From NCBI GenBank assembly GCA_029940175.1, contig JAOZRM010000160.1, forward strand, positions 1 to 7,310: DNA of 7,310 nucleotides, written 5' to 3'. The notes beneath the pieces were generated by a model. That model ran no database searches. It was given only the letters and a program-made list of their open reading frames with translations, and was not told the origin of the DNA. The position numbers and the translations under genes were made by a program. Positions within the stretch are counted from its first letter, which is position 1. Each line of letters opens with the position of its first letter. The stretch comes from Candidatus Sabulitectum sp. Lineage in GTDB: Bacteria > Fermentibacterota > Fermentibacteria > Fermentibacterales > JCC-6. This document shows positions 1 to 6,022 of the stretch, piece after piece.

Positions 1-2
1 TC

Positions 3-278
3 AGATTCATTAGAGTTCTCGCTCTAAAAGATTTCTACTCTCATCTGAGAAAGAATAAGAAGTTAACAAGAAGGCAGTACGGACTATTGTCGATTCTCCT
101 TGACAGCCCGACTGTTTTCACTATGAAAGACTTAAACACAAAACTTCTATTTTCTGCGTTGTACCTTAGAGTAAGCACCCAAACTGCAAGACGAGACCTG
201 AAGAAGTTGACTGAAGCCGGATACTTAACAGCAAATGATGAAGGCCAATACTCACTCAACAGGCATGTTCTAGGATGA
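3..278 (+). CDS. C-terminal fragment of a winged-helix protein, probably Fic-family (5' end outside window)
   Basis: The reading frame is open from base 3 to the TGA at 276-278, so this is the last 91 residues of a gene that starts to the left of the window. A TTG at 87 could serve as a start, but the frame is continuous and protein-like upstream of it, so a partial gene is the better reading. The visible part begins with a basic helix (KNKKLTRRQYGLLSIL) and continues with a helix-turn-helix and wing whose recognition segment is VSTQTARRDLKKLTEAGYL, ending in a glycine-containing wing before SLNRHVLG. From family knowledge, this kind of tail (an LxxRQ helix, then VSxxTAxRDLxxLxxxGxL) is common at the C-terminus of Fic-domain AMP-transferases and also occurs in DeoR-type regulators. 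The catalytic Fic motif (HxFxxGNGR) would lie outside the window, so the Fic call is inference and the winged helix is the firm part. Confidence 0.6.
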   Translation, partial: RFIRVLALKDFYSHLRKNKKLTRRQYGLLSILLDSPTVFTMKDLNTKLLFSALYLRVSTQTARRDLKKLTEAGYLTANDEGQYSLNRHVLG

Positions 279-439
279 CATAGGCTTTTCCAGATACTCA
301 GTGATGGATCAGTGTTCGGGACCCCGTAGTGCTTTTAGAACTCAGGACTCGCGCGAAATGCTCTCAGGGGAAAAACAATAAATACAGGCAATTCAAACAC
401 TTTGCCGGATTTACCTAAACCAACTTCTGCGCAATCAGG

Positions 440-511
440 TTAAATCGTGAGTTTCAGTTCCAGGGCATTCTTCATCATCGTAAAGTAACTATCAATCGTA
501 TAATATTGCAT
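440..511 (-). CDS. Possible 23-residue microprotein or gene remnant
   Basis: ATG at 511-509 runs to TAA at 442-440. An AGAGG element at 525-521 sits 9 bases upstream, an acceptable Shine-Dalgarno position. The peptide begins MQYYTIDSYFTMMKNALELK and ends with LTI, giving an aromatic N-terminal half and a helix-like C-terminal half. The frame stays open upstream of the ATG to codon 613-611, adding residues such as HGTLLVPGACSQII and RLPYQRFSF that look like real protein, so the tail of a decayed longer gene is an equally good explanation. It lies 112 bases past the stop of the protease gene on the same strand. I do not recognise it and assign no function. Confidence 0.2.
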   Translation of the reverse strand: MQYYTIDSYFTMMKNALELKLTI

Positions 512-530
512 AAAAGAGAACCTCTGATAA

Positions 531-560
531 GGAAGCCTGATTATCTGGGAACAGGCTCCC
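531..560. repeat. Imperfect inverted repeat able to form a hairpin
   Basis: GGAAGCCTG at 531-539 pairs with CAGGCTCCC at 552-560 in 8 of 9 positions around a 12-base loop. It lies about 65 bases beyond the stop of the protease gene in that gene's direction of transcription. It could stabilise or end that transcript, but neither side has the T-run expected of an intrinsic terminator, so I call it only an inverted repeat. Confidence 0.35.
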
Positions 561-623
561 GGTACGAGTAATGTCCCATGTCTCTGACCCTCAAGGAAGC
601 AGAAACAAGGGACTTATTTTGAA

Positions 624-2084
624 TCAATTTACCAGTGTGAACTTCGCAGTGTCAGTTCCGGTCGTGCTTGAAGCTCTTAACAGATAAACTCCGCTTGCAG
701 CGTTTTCTGAAGTCCAGTTGATGCTGTGAGATCCGGGAAGGAATTCGGCATCCACAACAGTATTTACAAGCCTTCCCGTAAGGGTGTAAACAGAGAGATT
801 CACCCTGCATTCACATTCGGTCGAAAGGATGACCTGCAAACTGCCGGATACGGGGTTGGAGATACATGATATTGTAAGAGGATTAGATGAGTATCCTGAA
901 TATCCTTCTTCTATGGACTGGGTTGTTTCAGCAATATCAAGAACTATTCCCTCGATCAGGTTCATGCTGTAGGGCATTCCAGAGAGGGGAAACTGATACC
1001 AGCCGTTGTAACTTCCGCCCCAGCCGAAGTTGATGTGATAAAATTCATCAGTATTGTATCCGTCCACTACAACGTTGTGACCGTACGTAGAGGCTGAATC
1101 TATTATGGCAAGGTGTGCGGGAAGGGCATCCATCATGTTTCCTGAAAGTCGTTCATAAAGGCTGTCAGATGTGGAGTACAGCAGTTCGCTCTCTGTGAAA
1201 GCAAACCTCTGATAGGCGTTGTAGGCCTGCATGACCCCAAAAGTTCCGGAGCCGGCTGTTGTATAAACCTGCTTGCAGGCAGCCCCACTGGCGTAAACAA
1301 TAGCAGCTTTGTCGGAATTGGTAATGGGGATTCCATTTGAGTAGTGACTGTCAAGAGTGTCCAGGTATACATTGAGTTCCGGCCATGAAGGGAAATCGTG
1401 GGCAACATAATCATCATCAATCCAGTAGTATTCATGGTAGTTGTGATAGTAGTCGTCATCATCGTTAAACCGTGTATTATTGGTAATTTCATGAAAGTTC
1501 AGAATCATGGCCATGGCAACTGCCGGGCATCCGGCGACGCTTCGGCCTCCGGCAATAAGATCCATAGGGCAGTATTTGTTGAATGGAGGGCTCTGGGTCC
1601 AGTTCTCTTCCAGCCAGCCTTCTGTAGGAGTTGAGCCCTGGGGAGGCCACTGCTCCAGCAGAGTTGTCGGAAGCAGTCCATTGATATTTTCTTCCCACTG
1701 GATATTGTTCATGGCTTTGTGTTCAAGAGGAATCAGACTCAGAGTGTTTAGTCTCAACTCCAGATCACTCTTTACGATATCAAGAAGTATACTGCTCTCT
1801 TCTCCCGCATTTCGGCAGTTGCTCGTGTATGAATAGGCTATGACAGGGGGAAGATTATCATCTGCAGATGTGATTATGTATCCGCAGGGCAGAAGTTCAA
1901 AGATATATGCTAAAGGGTGGGCAGAGTTATCCTTCACGATAGAGAAGCAGTTGCCGACTGTTCTTAAGTTCACCTGTTCGTCTCGTGCCAGTCTGTATAC
2001 AGCAACAGATTCCGCATCAGACATAGTTACCGGCAAAGCAAGAAGGGTTGTGGTGATGATAGTCATCAAAAGAAAGAGTCTCAC
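624..2084 (-). CDS. Secreted C10-family (streptopain-like) cysteine protease with C-terminal sorting-like domain
   Basis: The 486-residue product starts at GTG 2084, with a strong AAGGAGAG Shine-Dalgarno at 2097-2090. Residues 1 to about 24 form a signal peptide. Residues 55-85 resemble the Spi/C10 propeptide (GYIITSADDNLPPVIAYS), which in this family blocks the active site until it is cleaved. The protease core spans about 140-385. It has WTQSPPFNKYCP with Gln164 (oxyanion hole), SVAGCPAVAMAMI with nucleophile Cys186, GHNVVVDGY with His336, and FYHINFGWGG with Asn352 and Trp355. These match Gln162, Cys192, His340, Asn356 and Trp359 of streptopain, so activity is expected. Residues 207-229 are strikingly rich in Asp, Tyr and His. 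Residues 402-486 form a beta-sandwich with an NP start and SGVYLLRA near the end, like FlgD Ig-like or type IX secretion sorting domains, implying export across the outer membrane or surface anchoring. The substrate is unknown. No inhibitor gene of the Spi type is adjacent. Confidence 0.92.
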   Translation of the reverse strand: MRLFLLMTIITTTLLALPVTMSDAESVAVYRLARDEQVNLRTVGNCFSIVKDNSAHPLAYIFELLPCGYIITSADDNLPPVIAYSYTSNCRNAGEESSILLDIVKSDLELRLNTLSLIPLEHKAMNNIQWEENINGLLPTTLLEQWPPQGSTPTEGWLEENWTQSPPFNKYCPMDLIAGGRSVAGCPAVAMAMILNFHEITNNTRFNDDDDYYHNYHEYYWIDDDYVAHDFPSWPELNVYLDTLDSHYSNGIPITNSDKAAIVYASGAACKQVYTTAGSGTFGVMQAYNAYQRFAFTESELLYSTSDSLYERLSGNMMDALPAHLAIIDSASTYGHNVVVDGYNTDEFYHINFGWGGSYNGWYQFPLSGMPYSMNLIEGIVLDIAETTQSIEEGYSGYSSNPLTISCISNPVSGSLQVILSTECECRVNLSVYTLTGRLVNTVVDAEFLPGSHSINWTSENAASGVYLLRASSTTGTDTAKFTLVN

Positions 2085-2406
2085 TGTATCTCTCCTTAAT
2101 TCTGTTTGGTCTGCTGGAGTATATGATAGCGTGTCTCAGGAAGATACAGGTTACTCAGATTTCATGCAAACAACACACAATCGAGATACCCGTGTCTGTG
2201 CTGAAGGTTCAATTTAGTGCATCTACTGCTGGTACCAAATGAAACTACCAAAAGTTACACACTGAGCACAGCTTCGCACACGATCTTGAACCTGCATACT
2301 GCTTTATTAGTATTGTTGAACCGAACCAGGCAGAGATTGAATTGCTTCCGGCAACAAAACTGTTTATGGTTTAAATATTCGATGGCGGAATATGGAGGTT
2401 TCACAG
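2085..2406. other. Divergent intergenic region between protease and beta-rich exported protein genes
   Basis: This spacer of about 320 bases must hold the promoters for both divergent genes. I could not pick convincing -35/-10 pairs. AT-rich stretches such as CTTTATTAGTATTGTTG (around 2301-2317) and TATGGTTTAAATATTC (2365-2380) are possible -10 regions for the plus-strand gene. A small inverted repeat, ATATTC (2375-2380) and GAATAT (2388-2393), lies directly in front of the ribosome-binding site of that gene. Short ORFs crossing the region have no ribosome-binding site and look like chance frames. Confidence 0.5.
2394..2398 (+). promoter_or_regulatory. Ribosome-binding site that sets a GTG start
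   Basis: GGAGG at 2394-2398 lies 8 bases before GTG 2407. It overlaps the upstream in-frame ATG at 2392, which itself has only a poor GGCGG in front of it. Starting at 2407 gives a protein that begins with a textbook signal peptide (MKLEVVLFIV...), whereas starting at 2392 adds five non-hydrophobic residues. I therefore prefer 2407. Confidence 0.7.
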
Positions 2407-3249
2407 GTGAAGCTAGAAGTTGTTCTTTTCATTGTGTTTATCTGTTTTGTGGTATCTGCAAATGCAGATATCCCATTCGATCTGGAATCCGGTAAGAGCA
2501 TATCTTTTGATTCAATTACAAATTCACAACAAAGTAGCAGATTTGAATTTTCCGGATTCCAGGGCAGACCGGGAATGGTATATCGGGATGACATGTCTTC
2601 ATCGGAAGTTCCACCTGATACAGATCATACTGTGTTGTATCCCGCAAAAAACACTACCTCCCTGTATCTGGAAGCAGGGTTGGCATTAATGGGCAGGATC
2701 TCAAATGAGGTCAATGAGATTGATCAATTCGGGTACGATGTGGAAGATGTTTATGAAAGTGGTTCAGTGTTTCTAAGAATGGGAGCAGGGCATACATTCG
2801 AGCATTTCGGCGTGTTCTGTTACGGAGACTTTACAAAATTCTTCCCTGTGTTTTTCTTCTATCAGCGCAATCCCTATTCTCCAGCCCTTCTGCGCTTCAA
2901 TACTCACCTGGTGGGGTACGGGCTTGAAACCCGCTTGTTTGGCGTACTCAGATTCAGAGCAGGATACGGGCAGTACGAAGGTAACATTGAAGTTGGTTCT
3001 GAAAATACCAGTTCACCGAAATCATGGTCTACTGATATTGATACCGGATCCGGGTTTCACTGGTCTGCAGGCTTTATTGTTGCAGTGGTTAAGAACATAA
3101 TGCTGAGCTTCGAGGTAACGCATCACAGCTATGATATCATAGCTGAAGAGACACAAACTCCGGCAGTGGTAACAGACATCCATCTAAGCAACTGGGACTG
3201 GGGTATGTCTCTGGTAACAAATATGGCTGCTTTCCACTGGGACGACTGA
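2407..3249 (+). CDS. Exported beta-rich protein, candidate outer-membrane barrel, function unknown
   Basis: The product is 280 residues from GTG 2407, or 285 if the upstream ATG at 2392 is used. Residues 1-20 form a signal peptide with hydrophobic core VVLFIVFICFVV and an ANA cleavage motif before Asp21. Residues 21-80 are polar and low in structure. From residue 84 on there are repeated alternating aromatic/glycine strands: SLYLEAGLALMGR, SVFLRMGAGHTF, FNTHLVGYGLETRLF, VLRFRAGYGQYEG, FHWSAGFIVAVV and a final WDWGMSLVTNMAAFHW ending two residues before the C-terminus. This pattern suits a small outer-membrane beta-barrel of about 8-10 strands. I do not recognise the family. A lipoprotein gene follows 117 bases later on the same strand, so the two may be co-transcribed, although the palindrome between them could separate their expression. 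A soluble periplasmic beta-sandwich is an alternative. Confidence 0.75.
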   Translation: MKLEVVLFIVFICFVVSANADIPFDLESGKSISFDSITNSQQSSRFEFSGFQGRPGMVYRDDMSSSEVPPDTDHTVLYPAKNTTSLYLEAGLALMGRISNEVNEIDQFGYDVEDVYESGSVFLRMGAGHTFEHFGVFCYGDFTKFFPVFFFYQRNPYSPALLRFNTHLVGYGLETRLFGVLRFRAGYGQYEGNIEVGSENTSSPKSWSTDIDTGSGFHWSAGFIVAVVKNIMLSFEVTHHSYDIIAEETQTPAVVTDIHLSNWDWGMSLVTNMAAFHWDD

Positions 3250-3296
3250 CTCTCTCTGTATTCCAGAGAAATTGGTGTGCTGGCTGGATTGGCTTG

Positions 3297-3318
3297 TATC
3301 ACCCGGTACCGGGTGATA
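3297..3318. repeat. Perfect 22-bp palindrome, possible operator or RNA hairpin
   Basis: Each half reads TATCACCCGGT followed by its exact reverse complement, with GGTACC at the centre. It sits between the exported beta-rich protein gene (stop at 3249) and the lipoprotein gene (start at 3367). As DNA it could bind a dimeric regulator; as RNA it would form a 9-bp stem with a four-base GTAC loop. The bases after it (TGGTTAAAGGG) include no T-run, so a standard intrinsic terminator is unlikely. A shorter inverted repeat, TCTCTG (3253-3258) and CAGAGA (3264-3269), follows the upstream stop codon. Confidence 0.6.
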
Positions 3319-3366
3319 TGGTTAAAGGGAAAGTTGTAAAGGAATGTCAGAGAGGAACCCATTCAT

Positions 3367-3996
3367 ATGCTGAAAAGAATTCTAACGATTGCAGCTCTTA
3401 CTTTGCTGACAGGCTGTGGAGCGAATTTAACGGAAGCTGTTGAAGAAAGCTATGTGATGTCGCTAGAGGTGGGTAATTTGTGGGAATTCTCTGTGAATGG
3501 TTACGAAGTAAACTCCGGCGATACAACATTTCTGGCAGGCGTGTTAACAAAAACAATCATCTCAGAGGTTACCCACTCTGAAGGGTTTCAAATATTTGAG
3601 GTCGAAGAGGTGACAGTATTAGCAGATGCCGACACCGTAACATCTTTTACCGGTGAATACTACTTGAGAAATGCCTTCAACGAGTTAAGAGTTTATGATG
3701 ACACCACCTCGGCAGAATACTTCCTCTTATTCAAACACAACCCCATTGTCGGTGATGTATGGACACCGGGCAGTGATCCGAACCAGCAGATCGAGGTCAT
3801 GGGAATTTATAACAAGATTGATGTTCCAGCAGACATTTTTTACTACTGTGCCTGTACAAAAGAGACTATCTCTTCAGACCCCGCCTTCATGGAGAGAAAC
3901 TACTGGGGAAATAATTCTGAGGGTATTATCTGCTCAGTGGAACAGGATTCGGATTTCTACTTCATCTATGAGCTCACGGGCATTTCCTTAAAGTAA
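3367..3996 (+). CDS. Predicted lipoprotein, 209 residues, function unknown
   Basis: The N-terminus MLKRILTIAALTLLTGC is a classic lipoprotein signal: two basic residues, a hydrophobic core and an LTGC lipobox. Cys17 would be lipidated and the chain attached to a membrane facing the periplasm or the outside. The mature part begins around residue 32 with LEVGNLWEFSV, has PIVGDVWTPG at 126-135 and VPADIFYYCACTK at 153-165, and ends with YWGNNSEGIICSV and a YELTGISL tail. From general experience, this order (LxVGNxWxY, VGDxW, VPAxxF, GxGxVxxx, ELxxx) is typical of a loosely defined group of bacterial lipoproteins predicted to be all-beta, without known activity. Cys160 and Cys163 form a CxxC-like pair whose significance is unclear. 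The ribosome-binding site AGAGG at 3351-3355 lies 11 bases before the ATG, rather far. It ends 57 bases from the convergent zinc-ribbon gene. Confidence 0.85.
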   Translation: MLKRILTIAALTLLTGCGANLTEAVEESYVMSLEVGNLWEFSVNGYEVNSGDTTFLAGVLTKTIISEVTHSEGFQIFEVEEVTVLADADTVTSFTGEYYLRNAFNELRVYDDTTSAEYFLLFKHNPIVGDVWTPGSDPNQQIEVMGIYNKIDVPADIFYYCACTKETISSDPAFMERNYWGNNSEGIICSVEQDSDFYFIYELTGISLK

Positions 3997-4053
3997 TGCC
4001 GTCTGCAGGTGTTCCCGGGTATCGTCTATGCTCGATTGCAGTTAAGGCTCCAG

Positions 4054-5688
4054 CTAAGAAGATTCTGCTGTTAATATCTTCCCGTTCAGCAATGAAGAAG
4101 GCTTCAAAGTTAACCAGGTGCCACCGTATCCAAAAGCATGAAGAGTTCCATCGGGTTCAAGAACAAGAGTTCTCAGATTATCCCATTCCTCTTCATCTTC
4201 TCCAGACTCGGCAACAACCGATATGGTCTGACCATCTGCGGATATTCTAAGAATTTGCGTCGAATCCTGGTTGGAGTGGGAAATAACAAATGCCTCTCCC
4301 TTATTGTTTGCTACAGGTCGTCCGAACACTGTACTGCAGGGAATCTCAATTACATATCTTTTCTTACCGGATGGATCAAATGCTGCTAATCGTTTGTAGC
4401 GAAGCATGTAAACAGAGCCATCAGAACCGGCACCAAGTTCAAGAGCTGATTCTTTCACTTTTTCCTGATAATTCCCGAAGTCCTCGATGTAACTGGCTCC
4501 AGTCAGTTGAACAGAGCTAAACTTCTCAACAAGTCTTTCCCAGAAGCCGGTCTTCTTCTCTTCCTCGCCCTGGCCCTTCTTCCACAATGGAAGTGGGTTT
4601 CCGTTGCTATCAAATCGAAGCAGGATGCTTCTTGAATCAACACCCTGTCTCTGATAGCGAAGCATAATAATGTCTCCGCTGGGCAGGCAGGTTATTCCGC
4701 TGCACTCATCCATAGTAAAGTGGGGTAGTCCTGCTGCTGCTTCGGTCTGTTCTTTGATTGATCTGATAACAGAACCGTCTTCACCTGAAACAACTAGAAG
4801 GTCTTTACCATTTTTATCCATGACAAGAAGATTGCCATGGGGTGTTCTCATCAAACCAGGGGGAGAATCTTCAGTATCACACAAGAGCTCAATGTCATCT
4901 CTGGTCCATATGGGAGTTTTGTCTCTGTTAAGACAGGCGATAATGGGATGATCTCCATAATCATTTTCCACAACAACACAGAACTTATCATCTCCAAGAA
5001 ACACTGCGCTTTCCACATCACTTTCCCATGAGAATGGCTTCTTGCTGAAATCACAGAGCAGGTACCAGGTTCGCTTTGTCTTTATGGGGTGAAGAATTCT
5101 CCACAAGTCGTCGGGAAGATAAACCCGTGTCTCGCAATACTTGCATGCTTCAAGTCTTTGCTCTCCAGTAACGATAAGATTACCACCGCACTGGGGACAT
5201 GCAAAGGCAACAGGGTGGGATGAATTTGTTACCTCTATGGAATCTTCCATATTCTCTCCGGGAATCAGGGAAGATTCCTCCCCGATAAGAGCAACTACAC
5301 CTGCAAATTCGTTGCTGTACATTGGAGGTAACTCTCGCACTGACGTTTTCTCTCCAGTTTCCGGATGAGTAACGTAACTGTTTTTAAGACCGGCAAGAAT
5401 TATGTCATCTTCAATTTCTTCTTTGGTTCCCTGATATCTGGGTTGAAGTCTTCCGCGAACCATAGAATAGTTATAGCTTCCAAAAACAGATGTGGAAGAC
5501 CCCATACCTTCTTCTGTGAAAGGAGCCTCTTCAATTGCATCATCAAGAACTGTTTTCCATACATCCACTGACAGATCAAGAACAGCGCCGCATGAAGGGC
5601 ATTCAATAGAAGGTATCAGAGCATTAAGAGGTACACTGGATTCACAGTCCGGACAGGTTATTGAGGCCTTTATTGAAACACCTATCAT
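4054..5688 (-). CDS. Double zinc-ribbon protein with C-terminal beta-propeller-like repeats
   Basis: The 544-residue product starts at ATG 5688, with AGGAGG at 5698-5693 four bases upstream. There is no signal peptide or membrane segment, so it is probably cytoplasmic. Two zinc ribbons are visible: Cys12/Cys15 with Cys30/Cys33, and Cys164/Cys167 with Cys182/Cys185. Both have the spacing CX2C-X14-CX2C and both are followed by a D-x-W helix (SVDVWKTVL and PDDLWRILH), which indicates internal duplication. Between them is an acidic, polar linker (residues 46-158) with SVFGSYNYSMVRGR and a conserved-looking NEFAGVVALIGEE. Residues about 224-538 contain roughly six repeats of the propeller type (SPPGLMRTPHGNLLVM, SGITCLPSGDIIML, ELGAGSDGSVYML, RPVANNKGEAFVIS, LRTLVLEPDGTLHAFG), interrupted by a charged insertion at 371-414. 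The likely role is a protein- or nucleic-acid-binding scaffold or sensor. This is inference, and I do not recognise the family. Confidence 0.85.
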   Translation of the reverse strand: MIGVSIKASITCPDCESSVPLNALIPSIECPSCGAVLDLSVDVWKTVLDDAIEEAPFTEEGMGSSTSVFGSYNYSMVRGRLQPRYQGTKEEIEDDIILAGLKNSYVTHPETGEKTSVRELPPMYSNEFAGVVALIGEESSLIPGENMEDSIEVTNSSHPVAFACPQCGGNLIVTGEQRLEACKYCETRVYLPDDLWRILHPIKTKRTWYLLCDFSKKPFSWESDVESAVFLGDDKFCVVVENDYGDHPIIACLNRDKTPIWTRDDIELLCDTEDSPPGLMRTPHGNLLVMDKNGKDLLVVSGEDGSVIRSIKEQTEAAAGLPHFTMDECSGITCLPSGDIIMLRYQRQGVDSRSILLRFDSNGNPLPLWKKGQGEEEKKTGFWERLVEKFSSVQLTGASYIEDFGNYQEKVKESALELGAGSDGSVYMLRYKRLAAFDPSGKKRYVIEIPCSTVFGRPVANNKGEAFVISHSNQDSTQILRISADGQTISVVAESGEDEEEWDNLRTLVLEPDGTLHAFGYGGTWLTLKPSSLLNGKILTAESS

Positions 5689-5734
5689 TTTTCCTCCTCA
5701 AAGACAACTCAAGTGTATGACAATTCTTAATTTG

Positions 5735-5763
5735 AATATACAATCTTAAATCTCTGCTGTCTG
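5735..5763 (-). promoter_or_regulatory. Weak candidate promoter for the zinc-ribbon/propeller gene
   Basis: On the minus strand, CAGACA (5763-5758) matches TTGACA at 4 of 6 positions and lies exactly 17 bases from TATATT (5740-5735), which matches TATAAT at 5 of 6. The predicted transcript would have a leader of about 40 bases before ATG 5688. Promoter consensus in this lineage may differ from the sigma-70 model used here. Confidence 0.25.
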
Positions 5764-5793
5764 AGCCTCTGCACAATGTTCTTCTCCTCTGTA

Positions 5794-5868
5794 AGTTGAC
5801 TTTTGGCGGCTCTTTTTCTTCCGTTGGACAACAGTCAACTATTTGTCAGCAGTACCCACCGGACAAAT
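5794..5868. repeat. Cluster of inverted repeats with TTG(N)AC-like half-sites
   Basis: AGTTGAC (5794-5800) is repeated inverted as GTCAACT (5834-5840). GTTG-GA-CAAC forms a small palindrome at 5823-5832. ATTTGTC (5841-5847) is repeated inverted as GACAAAT (5862-5868) around 14 bases. All share a TTGxC/GxCAA core. They lie between the start of the zinc-ribbon gene (about 105 bases away) and the DUF3298 gene (about 155 bases away). This could be a multi-site operator or an RNA structure, but chance is not excluded. Confidence 0.35.
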
Positions 5869-6022
5869 GAGTACCAACCTAATGAGTTTGGTTTAAGTCT
5901 TTTACCAATGGAAATCAATTTCCCAGATGAGATTTACTATATTCTCTTTTGGGTCTTGGTATATGGTCACAGATTATTGGTTATGCAGAACGTTAGGTTT
6001 AAGTATTAAAGGTTGGTGTTAA

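Larger units (their letters stand above)
279..623. other. Intergenic region without a convincing gene
   Basis: These 345 bases lie between the end of the winged-helix gene and the end of the minus-strand protease, so they are downstream of both genes. I see no T-tract intrinsic terminator in either direction. The region does hold an imperfect hairpin at 531-560 and a 57-codon open minus-strand frame from 613 to 440, inside which a 23-codon ORF has a plausible ribosome-binding site. It may be the remains of a decayed gene or mobile element, but no transposase motif, terminal repeat or target duplication is visible. Confidence 0.5.
5689..6022. other. Divergent intergenic region
   Basis: These 334 bases separate two divergent genes and should carry both promoters. 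The left part holds a weak candidate promoter for the zinc-ribbon gene. The middle (5794-5868) holds a cluster of inverted repeats. The right part (5880-6022) is AT-rich, with the nine-base direct repeat GGTTTAAGT at 5890-5898 and 5996-6004. A 33-codon frame from ATG 5910 to the stop at 6009 encodes a hydrophobic stretch (YYILFWVLVYGHRLLVM) but lacks a ribosome-binding site, so I do not call it a gene. Confidence 0.5.

Noticed and set aside
41..259. 72-codon minus-strand frame opposite the winged-helix gene
   Set aside because: It is antisense to a frame with a recognisable winged-helix pattern and has no ribosome-binding site or domain.
1398..1634. Plus-strand frame starting with a long Val/Ile run
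   Set aside because: The hydrophobic run is the antisense of the Asp/Tyr/His-rich codons of the C10 protease; there is no ribosome-binding site, and the opposite strand is clearly coding.
1840..2217. 125-codon plus-strand frame
   Set aside because: It overlaps the signal peptide and propeptide of the protease and has no domain or start signal.
3253..3269. Inverted repeat TCTCTG/CAGAGA after the stop of the beta-rich protein gene, as a terminator
   Set aside because: The stem is only 6 bp and no T-run follows.
3997..4053. Bidirectional terminator between the convergent lipoprotein and zinc-ribbon genes
   Set aside because: Only a weak CTGCA/TGCAG pairing with a long loop is visible, with no T-tract on either strand.
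5890..6004. Direct repeat GGTTTAAGT (5890-5898 and 5996-6004) as an attachment site or target duplication
   Set aside because: Nine bases in AT-rich DNA is weak, and nothing resembling a mobile element lies between the copies.
5803..6009. Hydrophobic small membrane protein ahead of the DUF3298 gene
   Set aside because: The 68-codon frame needs a TTG start without a ribosome-binding site, and the inner ATG at 5910 also lacks one. It occupies the region where promoters are expected.
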